From T1Sed10-49 sp046498405 (GTDB lineage: Bacteria; Actinomycetota; Nitriliruptoria; Euzebyales; Egibacteraceae): a stretch of DNA of 21,482 nucleotides. The translations under genes were made by a program, and so were the position numbers. Every line of letters starts with the position of its first letter. Position 1 is the first letter of the stretch. Location: assembly GCA_046498405.1 (NCBI GenBank), contig JAWOAS010000187.1, positions 1-21,482 of the forward strand, given 5' to 3'. Positions 1 through 7,431 of this stretch are shown here, piece after piece. Under the pieces are notes generated by a model. The model was given only the letters and a program-made list of their open reading frames with translations, was not told where the DNA came from and did no database searches.

Positions 1-488
1 CCGAGGACTACGCCGCGGTCGCCGAGGCCGTCGCCGACGTCGAGGAGCGGCCGCGGGTCCTCCTCGACGAGCCCTTCGAGGGGACCTGGTTCGCCCCCGG
101 TGGCCAGAGCCTCAGCGCGACGCTCATCGACGACGCCGGCGGCGACTACGTCTTCGCCGACGACGACGCAACGGGCTCGCTGTCCTTCGACATCGAGACC
201 GTGCTCGACGAGGGCGCCGACGCCGAGGTGTGGCTGCTGGGCTCGGTCATGACCTCCCTCGAGGACCTCCTCGCCCAGGACGCGCGCCTCGAGGAGATCG
301 CCGCGGTCGACGACGGGACGGTGTGGGCCGGGGACGCGGCGGCCTCACCGGAGGGCGGCAACGCCCGCTTCGAGCGCGCGCCGCTGCGCGCCGACGAGCT
401 GCTCGCCGACTTCGCGTCGATCTTCCACCCCGACCGCGTCGAGCACGAGCCCATCTACTACCGGCCGGTGGGTGAGGCCGGGCAATGA
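1..488 (+). CDS. ABC transporter substrate-binding protein (3' part)
   Basis: The frame is open from base 3, so the N-terminus, with any lipoprotein signal, lies outside the window. About 160 residues of a periplasmic-binding-protein fold are visible. They include a stretch like FDIETVLDEGADAEVWLLGS, typical of the C-lobe of FhuD/BtuF-type clamps, and a C-terminus ending LADFASIFHP...EPIYYRPV, a tail common in binding proteins for iron complexes and corrinoids. The protein would capture ligand outside the cell and dock on the permease encoded next. Its stop codon overlaps the permease start as ATGA, so the two are translationally coupled. The ligand cannot be decided from this fragment. A corrinoid is attractive because a cobalamin-dependent RdhA lies downstream; a siderophore or heme is equally compatible with the family. 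Confidence 0.85.
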   Translation, partial: EDYAAVAEAVADVEERPRVLLDEPFEGTWFAPGGQSLSATLIDDAGGDYVFADDDATGSLSFDIETVLDEGADAEVWLLGSVMTSLEDLLAQDARLEEIAAVDDGTVWAGDAAASPEGGNARFERAPLRADELLADFASIFHPDRVEHEPIYYRPVGEAGQ

Positions 489-1618
489 GCACCGACGCTC
501 CCGCGCGCCAGCGGCGGGAGCGCGTCGGAGCGCCGGCCCTCGAGCCTGCCGCCCCGGCGACTCCCGCCGACCGTCCCGGCCGCACGACCGCCGGGATCCT
601 CGCGCTGGCCCTGGCCTGCGCGGCGCTCTTCCTCGCCACCCTCGCCCTGGGATCGGTGCGGCTGCCGCTGGCCGAGGTGCTCGCCGTGCTCACGGGAGGC
701 GGGGCCGACGACGGCGCCCGGACCATCGTCGAGCAGGTCCGCCTACCCCGGGCGGTGACCGCGCTCATCGCCGGCGCCGCACTCGGGCTTGCCGGCCTGC
801 AGATGCAGACGCTCTTCCGCAACCCCCTCGCCGACCCGTTCATCCTCGGCATCAGCGCCGGCGCGAGCCTTGGCGTGGCCCTCGTCGTGCTCGTCGGCGG
901 CTCGGGCGGGGCGATGCTCGCGCTCGGGCTCGGCCTGGCCGGGGGCGCGGCGATCACCGCGGCGGCAGCCACCGGCGCCCTCGCGGTGACCCTCCTCGTG
1001 CTCGCCGCCTCACGACGCGTCGAGAGCCCGGCCACGGTCCTCATCATCGGGCTCATGGTCGGCTACGGCGTCTCCGCCGTGGTCAGTGTCCTCGTCCAGG
1101 GCGGCTTCGGCGAGCTCGAGCGGGTCCGGGCGTTCGTGGCCTGGGGCTTCGGCAGCTTCGCGGGCACCTCGTGGAGCGACCTCGTCGTGCTGTCGGGCAC
1201 CGTGGCCGTCGGCCTCGCCGTCGGCGTGGCGACGGTCAAGGCGCTCAACGCGCTGCTCCTCGGCGACGCCTACGCGGCGTCGATGGGCGTGCGCGTCCGG
1301 GGCGTGCGCATCCTCGTCGTCGTCAGCGCGTCGCTGCTCGCCGGCACCGTCACCGCGTTCTGCGGACCGATCGCCTTCATCGGCGTGGCCTCACCCCACC
1401 TCGCGCGCGGCCTCCTGCGCAGCTCCGACCACCGGGTCCTGCTGCCGGCGACCCTGCTCGTCGGTGCCGCGGTCGCCCTCGCCGCCGGGCTCGTCGCCCA
1501 GTTGCCCGGGCAGGACGCGACGCTGCCGCTGAACTCGGTGACCGCGCTCGTCGGCGCCCCCGTCGTCGTCGCCGTGCTCCTGCGACTGCGGCGCTCGAGT
1601 CGGGCGGTGGTCACATGA
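485..1618 (+). CDS. FecCD/BtuC-family ABC transporter permease
   Basis: This 377-residue membrane protein has the hallmarks of type II importer permeases. After a Pro/Ala/Arg-rich cytoplasmic N-terminus of about 45 residues come many hydrophobic helices. The family motif LAGLQMQTLFRNPLADPFILG sits near residue 100, and the conserved GPIAFIGVASPHLAR segment, which contacts the ATPase, lies near residue 300. It would form the channel for a corrinoid or ferric complex delivered by the upstream binding protein. Both ends overlap neighbouring genes by four bases (ATGA at 485-488 and 1615-1618), so the three genes form one tight operon. The length is normal for BtuC/FecD once the N-terminal extension is allowed for. 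The substrate is not readable from the sequence. Confidence 0.93.
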   Translation: MSTDAPARQRRERVGAPALEPAAPATPADRPGRTTAGILALALACAALFLATLALGSVRLPLAEVLAVLTGGGADDGARTIVEQVRLPRAVTALIAGAALGLAGLQMQTLFRNPLADPFILGISAGASLGVALVVLVGGSGGAMLALGLGLAGGAAITAAAATGALAVTLLVLAASRRVESPATVLIIGLMVGYGVSAVVSVLVQGGFGELERVRAFVAWGFGSFAGTSWSDLVVLSGTVAVGLAVGVATVKALNALLLGDAYAASMGVRVRGVRILVVVSASLLAGTVTAFCGPIAFIGVASPHLARGLLRSSDHRVLLPATLLVGAAVALAAGLVAQLPGQDATLPLNSVTALVGAPVVVAVLLRLRRSSRAVVT

Positions 1619-2733
1619 GCGTGACCGAGACCCGCCCGGGCCCCGGCGACCCGGCTGCCCGCCCCTGCGGCAACGGCGTGCACCCCGACGCCCCGCCCCA
1701 CCGGGTGCTGTCGGCGCACGGGCTCGCCGTCGGCTACCGCCAGCGCCGCCGGAGCAGGGCGGTGCTCTCGGGCCTCGACCTCGACCTGCGCGTCGGCCAG
1801 CTCACCTGCCTGCTCGGCGCCAACGGCAGCGGCAAGACCACCCTGCTGCGCACGCTGTCGGGCTCGCTGCCGCCACTGGCGGGCAGGGTCTGCCTCGGCG
1901 GGGCCGACCTCGCCGCGCTCTCACCCGCCGACCGCGCGCGCCGGCTCGCCGTCGTGCTCACGAGCCGCGTCGACGCCGGCCTCCTGCGCGTCGAGGACCT
2001 CGTCGCCCTCGGCCGTCACCCCTACACCGGCTGGAGCGGCCGCCTGCGGGCCGCCGACCACGAGGCGATCGACTGGGCGCTCGAGGCCAGCGGCGCCACG
2101 GCGCTGCGCACGCGGCCAGTGCCCGAGCTCTCCGACGGCGAGCGCCAGCGGGTGATGATCGCCCGCGCGCTCGCCCAGGAGCCCGAGGTCCTCATGCTCG
2201 ACGAGCCCACGGCCTTCGTCGACCTGCCCCGGCGCCTCGAGCTGGCCGGACTGCTGACCCGTCTCGCGCGCGAGTGCGGCCTCGCGGTGCTGCTCACCAG
2301 CCACGACCTCGACCTCGCGCTGCGCAGCGCCGACGACGTCTGGCTGCTCGGCCGCGGAGGGGACCCCGAGGCCCCCGTGGCCAGCGGCGCGCCCGAGGAC
2401 CTCGCGCTGTCGGGGGCGCTGGCCGCCGCCTTCGACACCGACACCGTGCGCTACGACCCCGCCCGCGGGCGCTTCGAGGCCGACGGCGGCGCCGCCCCCC
2501 TCGTCGCCATCGACGGTGAGGGCCCCGAGGCGCGCTGGGCCACCCACGCCATCGAGCGCGCCGGCTTCGCGCCGACCGCCGGCGCGTCCGCTGCCCTGCG
2601 CGTGGCCGTCGAGCCCGGGCCAGCCTGGCGGCTCGACGACGGAGGGGCCCCGCGACGCCACCGCACCCTCGCCGCGCTCGTCGCCGACCTTCGCGCCTGT
2701 CAGGAGCATCGCATCGCCGATCACCATCACTAA
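1615..2733 (+). CDS. ABC transporter ATP-binding protein, FecE/BtuD type
   Basis: The ATG at 1615 overlaps the permease stop and gives 372 residues. Walker A (GANGSGKTT), the signature LSDGERQRVMIARALAQEP, Walker B LMLDEP and the switch histidine in TSHDLDLAL are all present, so it should hydrolyse ATP and drive the upstream permease. The nucleotide-binding domain ends near residue 280. About 90 further residues follow, beginning VAIDGEGPEARWATHAIERAGF, a C-terminal domain also seen in some iron/corrinoid importer ATPases, and ending in EHRIADHHH. The open frame runs upstream to 472, but that part merely overlaps the permease in another frame. This is the last gene of the importer operon; a UUCG hairpin lies about 70 bases downstream. 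Confidence 0.93.
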   Translation: MSVTETRPGPGDPAARPCGNGVHPDAPPHRVLSAHGLAVGYRQRRRSRAVLSGLDLDLRVGQLTCLLGANGSGKTTLLRTLSGSLPPLAGRVCLGGADLAALSPADRARRLAVVLTSRVDAGLLRVEDLVALGRHPYTGWSGRLRAADHEAIDWALEASGATALRTRPVPELSDGERQRVMIARALAQEPEVLMLDEPTAFVDLPRRLELAGLLTRLARECGLAVLLTSHDLDLALRSADDVWLLGRGGDPEAPVASGAPEDLALSGALAAAFDTDTVRYDPARGRFEADGGAAPLVAIDGEGPEARWATHAIERAGFAPTAGASAALRVAVEPGPAWRLDDGGAPRRHRTLAALVADLRACQEHRIADHHH

Positions 2734-2802
2734 GCTGCCAAACAATCACAACTCGGGCTACCCCAACCCCCGCCGGTAGACCCCGAAGACCCGTCGCCAT
2801 TC

Positions 2803-2816
2803 GGGCCTTCGGGCCC
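2803..2816 (+). terminator. UUCG hairpin after the ABC importer operon
   Basis: GGGCC at 2803-2807 pairs perfectly with GGCCC at 2812-2816 around a TTCG tetraloop, a very stable loop in RNA. It lies 70 bases after the ATPase stop, within a 238-base gap. No U-tract follows, so it may be a U-less terminator or simply a protective 3' stem. The five-pair stem is short. Confidence 0.4.
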
Positions 2817-2861
2817 TGCGAGCGTGCCCGTTCACCGGGGGTAGGGACGCCGCGAAGCCCG

Positions 2862-2867
2862 TACGGT
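2862..2867 (+). promoter_or_regulatory. Possible -10 element of the rdh gene cluster
   Basis: TACGGT at 2862-2867 matches the actinobacterial TANNNT -10 pattern and lies in the 238-base gap before the helical/thioredoxin-like gene. No convincing -35 was found 17-18 bases upstream. If used, it would give a leader of about 100 bases. The gap also has an unusually A-rich patch at about 2730-2760. This is a weak call based on one hexamer. Confidence 0.25.
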
Positions 2868-2971
2868 GACCTCAGCCAGTTGGCGGACGGGCGCGAGGAG
2901 GCAGAGCGCTCGACGGGGCACCACTGGGCACGGTCCGGTCGCACCGTCGCGACGCAGGAATGGCCCGCGGC

Positions 2972-4123
2972 ATGAGCATGAGCACGGGACCCCACCGCAC
3001 CGACTGGCTCGCCCGCCTCGAGCGCTCCGGGCTCGACACCGCGCCGCTCGGCGGCAGCGCGGAGGCTCGGCACGGCCTCGCCGCCTCGCTGGCCGAGCTC
3101 GGCGTGCTCGAGGCGGCGCCTGGCGGCAGGGCGCGCCTTGCTGAGAGGGCGGCCACTCGCCTCGAGTCGGCCGTGGTCCAGGCCGCGGCCTGCGACGCCG
3201 AGGCGCTCCGCGCGCACCTCGTCTCGGACCTCGGCCTCGAGGGTGACGACGCCGAGCACCTGCTCGTGCACTGGACCAGCCCCGCCCGCATCGCCGCCGC
3301 CGAGCTGCTCGCGCCACGGCTCGCGACACCGGGTACGCCCGTCCTGCCCGCGGCCGAGCTCGTGGCCCGGCTGTGGCTGCTGCCATGGCTCGACGCCGTC
3401 GTCGAGCCTGGAGAGGAGCCTGGCGGGGCGACGGTCTCCCCCGAGCGACTCCTCGAGCTCATGCTCGCGAGCGGCACGCTGCAGGAGGAGGCCGGCGACG
3501 ACGAGGGGGTCCTCGTCCTCGCCCCGGCGTTCCTCGCCGTGCGCGGGCTGCGGCAGGAGCAGGCACGGCGGTGGCGGGCCACCGAGCGCCGCGAGCGCCT
3601 CGGTGCGCTCCTCGACCTCAGCGACGAGGCCCTCTCGGAGGGCTACCGACTCGCCGGCTCGGGTCGAGCGCTCGGTGAGCTGCTCACGCTGCACCAGCTG
3701 ACCGCGTTGAGCAACCTTGGCCTGTGGACCGCCTGGCAGGCCCTCGCGTCGTTCGCCCGGCCGTTCCAGGCGGTGGCCGGGGCCGACCTCGAGCCGTGGC
3801 TGCGTGGCGAGGCCGTCCTGCTCGTGAGCTCACCCTCCTCGCGGCCGGCCCAGGCCATGGAGGAGCTGCTCGCCGAGGCGCTGCGCAGCGTCGACGTCCC
3901 CGTGGGGGTCGTCAACGCCGATGACGAGCGCGCGCTCTGCGAACGACTCGACGTCGACCGACCCCCGATGGTGCTCCTGCTGCGCGACGGTCACGCGGTC
4001 GACCGCATCCGCTGGACCCACACCCCCGTCGAGCTGCGCGACCGCATCGAGCGCTTCCTCGACGAGGCCAACGACCCTCAGGACGAGGCCACGACAACGG
4101 TGCCGGGCACCGCCGGAAGGTGA
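2972..4123 (+). CDS. Helical protein with degenerate thioredoxin-like C-terminal domain
   Basis: I do not recognise the first ~270 of these 383 residues, which appear mainly alpha-helical and rich in Ala, Leu, Glu and Arg. From about residue 278 the pattern resembles thioredoxin: AVLLVSS, a helix EELLAEAL, then VPVGVVNADDERALCERLDV, a Pro-Pro pair where the cis-proline should be, and MVLLLRDGHAVDRI. Where thioredoxins carry CxxC this protein has Ser-Ser-Arg-Pro (289-292), so disulfide chemistry is unlikely and a binding or chaperone role is more plausible. No signal peptide or membrane helix is evident, so it is probably cytoplasmic. It sits 56 bases upstream of the TAT-exported rdhA, suggesting a role in RdhA maturation (inference). 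I chose ATG 2972 because AGGA at 2956-2959 abuts the earlier ATG at 2960 with no spacer; 2978 is also possible. Confidence 0.72.
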   Translation: MSMSTGPHRTDWLARLERSGLDTAPLGGSAEARHGLAASLAELGVLEAAPGGRARLAERAATRLESAVVQAAACDAEALRAHLVSDLGLEGDDAEHLLVHWTSPARIAAAELLAPRLATPGTPVLPAAELVARLWLLPWLDAVVEPGEEPGGATVSPERLLELMLASGTLQEEAGDDEGVLVLAPAFLAVRGLRQEQARRWRATERRERLGALLDLSDEALSEGYRLAGSGRALGELLTLHQLTALSNLGLWTAWQALASFARPFQAVAGADLEPWLRGEAVLLVSSPSSRPAQAMEELLAEALRSVDVPVGVVNADDERALCERLDVDRPPMVLLLRDGHAVDRIRWTHTPVELRDRIERFLDEANDPQDEATTTVPGTAGR

Positions 4124-4166
4124 CCGCCGACACCGACCCAGGCCGTCACGACCCGACCGCGTCGAC

Positions 4167-4173
4167 CAAGGAG
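4167..4173 (+). promoter_or_regulatory. Ribosome binding site deciding the rdhA start
   Basis: AAGGAG at 4168-4173 ends six bases before ATG 4180. The frame is open back to a GTG at 4120 that overlaps the previous stop codon. Only the 4180 start places the twin-arginine motif at a normal distance from the N-terminus, so the site decides the start. Confidence 0.75.
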
Positions 4174-4179
4174 CACGTG

Positions 4180-5631
4180 ATGAGCGATCGCACGACCAAC
4201 CGCGGGGACGAGCCCACCAGCGAGGCGCGAGGCGTGTCGCGCCGCGACTTCTTCAAGCTCACGGGAGCGACCGCCGGCGCGGCGGTGGCCACCGGGGCCG
4301 CGGCCAAGGGGGGGCGCAGCAAGGCCTTCGCCCAAGCGGCCAACGACGCCGCCGACCCCAGCCCCGACGCGCCGATCCACAAGCGCCCCTGGTGGGTTCG
4401 CGAGGTCGACGAGCCCACGACCGAGATCAACTGGGGCGAGAAGGTCCGCATCAGCGAGCGCGACCAGACCGTCCGCGGCCCCGGTCTTGCCGGCTACGTC
4501 GGGGAGGGCCGGGTCGAGCACATGGGCGAGATCTCGGCGGAGAACAAGGTCGAGCGGATCCTCTCCGGCGAGCCTGGCTACCAGCTGCGCGACTGGGCGC
4601 TCAACGCTGCCAACGGCGGCGGTCGCGTCCCGATGAGCTTCCTCGGCCCGGAGGTCGACACCCCAGAGAGCCTTGGCGTCCCGCGTTGGGAGGGCACCCC
4701 GTCGCAGAACGCGAACATGGTCCGAGCGGCGCTGCGCCACATGGGCGCGGCCACGGTCGGCTTCGTCGAGCTCGACGAGGACACGACGGAAAAGCTGCTC
4801 TACGCCCAAGACCCCGACGGCAAGATGGTCGAGATCCGCGACGTCGACGAGGCCTCCGAGGATGACGACACCAGGGTCATCCCCCAAAAGGCCCGCTGGG
4901 TCGTCGTCTACACCGTGCAGATGTCAGAGGAGACGATGCGGCTCTCGCCAGCGCCGATCGGCGGGCAGACGACCGGCATCGCCTACGCGCGCTTCACCCA
5001 GATCCAGGGGATGCTGCAAGCCTTCCTCAAAGGCATCGGCTACCACGCGCTCGGGGAGGCGAGCATCAACGCCCTCGGCATCGCCCCGGCGTTCGGCGTC
5101 ATGGCCGGGCTCGGCGAGCTCGCGCGCTTCAACCGCCTCATCACCCCGGAGTTCGGGCCGATGGTGCGGGTCTTCAAGCTCGTCACCGACCTGCCCCTCG
5201 AGCCGACCAAGCCCATCGACGCCGGCATCCTCGAGTTCTGCAAGAGCTGCAAGCTCTGCGCGGAGGCCTGCCCGTCGGACTCCTTGAGCTACGAGGACGA
5301 GCCGTATTGGGAGACCGCCGGCGACTGGAACAACCCCGGGCACAAGGCGTGGTTCGAGAACTCCGTGACGTGCATGGAGTACTGGCGCACCGGACCCGGG
5401 ACGAACTGCGGCATCTGCTTCTCGGTGTGCCCGTATGCCAAGAAGGACGAGACCTTCATGCACACCCTCGTCAAGGGCGTGTCGGCGAGGACCGGCCTCT
5501 TCGGTGGGATGTTCACCGCCATGGATCAGGCCTTCGGCTACGGCGAGGGCCGCGACCCCGAGGAGTGGTGGGACCTCGACCTTCCCGAGTACGGCATCGA
5601 CACCCAGCGCACCGCGACGGTGCAGGCCTAG
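4180..5631 (+). CDS. rdhA: Reductive dehalogenase catalytic subunit, TAT-exported
   Basis: From the ATG at 4180 the protein has 483 residues, a usual RdhA length. A twin-arginine signal (SRRDFFKLTG, Arg21-Arg22) is followed by an Ala/Gly-rich segment and a likely cleavage after AFA at residue 51, so the mature enzyme acts outside the membrane. The middle carries family stretches such as FGVMAGLGELARFNRLITPE and VFKLVTDLPLEPTKPID. Two iron-sulfur motifs follow: Cys354, 357, 360, 364, and Cys410, 413, 417 with Cys398 possibly completing the second. RdhA enzymes use a corrinoid plus two 4Fe-4S clusters to replace a carbon-bound halogen with hydrogen. The related queuosine enzyme QueG lacks a TAT signal and is shorter, so I reject that reading. 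The halogenated substrate cannot be predicted. rdhB follows after 33 bases. Confidence 0.92.
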   Translation: MSDRTTNRGDEPTSEARGVSRRDFFKLTGATAGAAVATGAAAKGGRSKAFAQAANDAADPSPDAPIHKRPWWVREVDEPTTEINWGEKVRISERDQTVRGPGLAGYVGEGRVEHMGEISAENKVERILSGEPGYQLRDWALNAANGGGRVPMSFLGPEVDTPESLGVPRWEGTPSQNANMVRAALRHMGAATVGFVELDEDTTEKLLYAQDPDGKMVEIRDVDEASEDDDTRVIPQKARWVVVYTVQMSEETMRLSPAPIGGQTTGIAYARFTQIQGMLQAFLKGIGYHALGEASINALGIAPAFGVMAGLGELARFNRLITPEFGPMVRVFKLVTDLPLEPTKPIDAGILEFCKSCKLCAEACPSDSLSYEDEPYWETAGDWNNPGHKAWFENSVTCMEYWRTGPGTNCGICFSVCPYAKKDETFMHTLVKGVSARTGLFGGMFTAMDQAFGYGEGRDPEEWWDLDLPEYGIDTQRTATVQA

Positions 5632-5664
5632 CGCCACCCCCACGACCCGAGGAGGTCGAAGCAC

Positions 5665-5991
5665 ATGCTGTGGTTCATCATCGGCATCATCGTCGGGGCG
5701 GGCGCGCTCTGGCTCCTCCAGCGCACGCGGGACCCCGAGGTCACCACGACCTGGTACGGATGGGTCCTGGGCATCCTCGGCGCAGCCCTCATCCTGCTCT
5801 CCATCGAGGCCTTCAACGGCTCGCTGGCCGAGTCCGAGCCGCAGGCCGCGTGGATGAGCCTGCTCACCCTCGGCCTGCCGGGGGTCATCCTCGCGGTCCT
5901 CGCGTGGTGGCTGCCCGGCCGCAGCGGCGGGGACGAGGCCGAGTCCTCGGCCGGGGCCGACGCGCCTGACACCGAGCAGGCGCCGCTCTAG
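5665..5991 (+). CDS. rdhB: Small membrane anchor of reductive dehalogenase (RdhB-like)
   Basis: This 108-residue protein has three hydrophobic helices at about residues 2-19, 30-49 and 63-83, followed by an acidic hydrophilic tail. Length, topology and position just after rdhA match RdhB, the small integral membrane protein thought to hold RdhA on the outer face of the membrane. The loop between helices 2 and 3 contains Glu56-Ser-Glu58, like the ExE motif described for RdhB loops. Sequence identity to RdhB is generally low, so the assignment rests mainly on topology and context. GGAGG at 5651-5655 lies nine bases before the ATG. The 111-base gap after it, before the transmembrane reductase, holds a strong hairpin. 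Confidence 0.8.
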   Translation: MLWFIIGIIVGAGALWLLQRTRDPEVTTTWYGWVLGILGAALILLSIEAFNGSLAESEPQAAWMSLLTLGLPGVILAVLAWWLPGRSGGDEAESSAGADAPDTEQAPL

Positions 5992-6017
5992 CACCCTGCC
6001 TGAGGGCGACGCGCTGG

Positions 6018-6046
6018 CCGCGCCGATCTCGGCGCGGTCGGCGCGG
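6018..6046 (+). promoter_or_regulatory. Strong hairpin with two alternative 3' arms inside the rdh operon
   Basis: CCGCGCCG at 6018-6025 pairs perfectly with CGGCGCGG at 6030-6037 across an ATCT loop. The same eight bases occur again at 6039-6046, so either copy could pair with the left arm. It lies between rdhB and the transmembrane reductase and has no U-tract. It may be a partial terminator, a processing site or an attenuator that lowers expression of the two downstream genes; only the pairing itself is seen. Confidence 0.45.
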
Positions 6047-6102
6047 CACGCCCACGCCCGCGCGGACGCCCGCACCGCGCCAGCGAGCCGGAGGACGCAC
6101 CC

Positions 6103-7416
6103 ATGACCGTCGCACTGCGCGGGATGATGTGGGCGGGGGTCTACCTCGCCGCGATCGCCGCGCCGCTCTTCTTCGTCCTCATCGGTGCTCCCGAGGGCCG
6201 CGGCTGGTGGGCCGACCTCTCGATGGCCCTCGGCTTCATCGCGATGGCGATGCTCGGGCTCCAGCTCGTCGTCACCGCGCGCCTGCCGCAGGTCGAGGCA
6301 CCCTTCGGCCTCGACGTCGTGCTGCAGTACCACCGCCAGATCTCCTACGTCATCCTCGCCTTCGTCCTCCTGCATCCGGCGATGCTCATCGTCCAGGACC
6401 CGTCGCTGCTGGCGCTCCTCAATCCCGCGACGGCGACGACCGCGGCGCTGTGGGGACTGGCCTCGGTCGCGCTCCTGCTCGTCCTGCTGGCGCTGTCGAT
6501 CTGGCGCACCCGCCTCGGGCTGTCCTACGAGGTCTGGCGGGTCAGCCACGGGCTGCTGGCGATCGGCGTCGTCGCCACCGCCTTCGTCCACATCGAGCGG
6601 GTCGGCTACTACGTGTCCGGACCGCTGGCCCGCGCGGTGTGGTTCGCGGTGGCCGCCGGGCTCATCGGCGCGCTGGCCTACGTCCGGCTCGTCAAGCCGC
6701 TCAGACGCCGCAAGCGGCCCTACCGCGTCACCGCGGTCGCCCCGCAGCCGTGCGAGGCCTGGAGCCTCAGCGTCGAGCCCGACGGCCACCGCGGCCTGCG
6801 CTTCCTGCCCGGGCAGTTCGCCTGGCTGACGATCGGCCGCAGCCCCTTCTCGGTCAAGGAGCACCCGTTCTCGTTCTCCTCGGCGGCCACCGACCCCTCG
6901 CGGCTCGAGTTCACGATCAAGGCCCTCGGCGACGACACCGCGCGGATCGGCGAGGTCGAGCCCGGCACGCGGGTCTACCTCGACGGGCCCTACGGCGCGT
7001 TCAGCTACACCCGCAGCGAGGCCGCCGGCTTCGTCTTCCTCGCTGGCGGGGTCGGGATCACGCCGATCATCAGCATGCTGCGCACCCTCGCCGACCTCGA
7101 GGACCAACGGCCGATGCACCTGCTCTACGCCTGCCGCAGCGAGGCCGACCTCCTCTTCGGTGACGAGCTCGACGCCCTCACCGAGCGCCTCGACCTCACC
7201 GTCACGACGGTCCTCGAGGAACCTGGCGAGGGATGGACAGGTCCCCAGGGGGTCATCACCCCGGAGCTCCTCGACGAGCGGCTGCCCACCCGCCCGCGCC
7301 GCTACGCCTACTTCCTCTGCGGCCCCCCGGCGATGATGGACGTCCTCGAGTCCGAGCTCGCCGCCCGCAAGGTCCCCCCCGAGCGCGTCAACCTCGAGCG
7401 CTTCGACCTCATCTAG
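6103..7416 (+). CDS. Ferric-reductase-like transmembrane flavin/heme oxidoreductase
   Basis: The 437 residues combine an N-terminal ferric-reductase-like membrane domain (about 1-210) with a C-terminal ferredoxin-NADP-reductase-type module. Four histidines, His77, His91, His149 and His163, form two pairs each 14 residues apart, as expected for two b hemes stacked across the membrane. The flavin site shows HPFSFSSAA; the nucleotide-binding part has GGVGITPIISML and, near the end, FLCGPPAMM. Such proteins (FRE/NOX/MsrQ-like fusions) take electrons from cytoplasmic NAD(P)H through FAD to the hemes and pass them outward. Placed between rdhB and a cytochrome c gene, it is the natural candidate electron donor for exported RdhA. 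That link is inferred from context. GGAGG at 6090-6094 supports the ATG. Alternative roles are metal reduction or protein repair. Confidence 0.88.
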   Translation: MTVALRGMMWAGVYLAAIAAPLFFVLIGAPEGRGWWADLSMALGFIAMAMLGLQLVVTARLPQVEAPFGLDVVLQYHRQISYVILAFVLLHPAMLIVQDPSLLALLNPATATTAALWGLASVALLLVLLALSIWRTRLGLSYEVWRVSHGLLAIGVVATAFVHIERVGYYVSGPLARAVWFAVAAGLIGALAYVRLVKPLRRRKRPYRVTAVAPQPCEAWSLSVEPDGHRGLRFLPGQFAWLTIGRSPFSVKEHPFSFSSAATDPSRLEFTIKALGDDTARIGEVEPGTRVYLDGPYGAFSYTRSEAAGFVFLAGGVGITPIISMLRTLADLEDQRPMHLLYACRSEADLLFGDELDALTERLDLTVTTVLEEPGEGWTGPQGVITPELLDERLPTRPRRYAYFLCGPPAMMDVLESELAARKVPPERVNLERFDLI

Positions 7417-7431
7417 CCCCCAGGAGAGCCC

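Noticed and set aside
472..1614. Upstream extension of the ATPase frame through the permease gene
   Set aside because: The extra residues are Arg/Pro-rich shadow sequence; the ATG at 1615 overlapping the permease stop is the natural start.
2776..2960. Cobalamin-riboswitch-like words (CCGAAGACC near 2783, CACCACTGG near 2921) between the importer and rdh genes
   Set aside because: The words are in the wrong order and the conserved core, with its pseudoknot partners, cannot be assembled; it would also be expected upstream of the importer, not after it.
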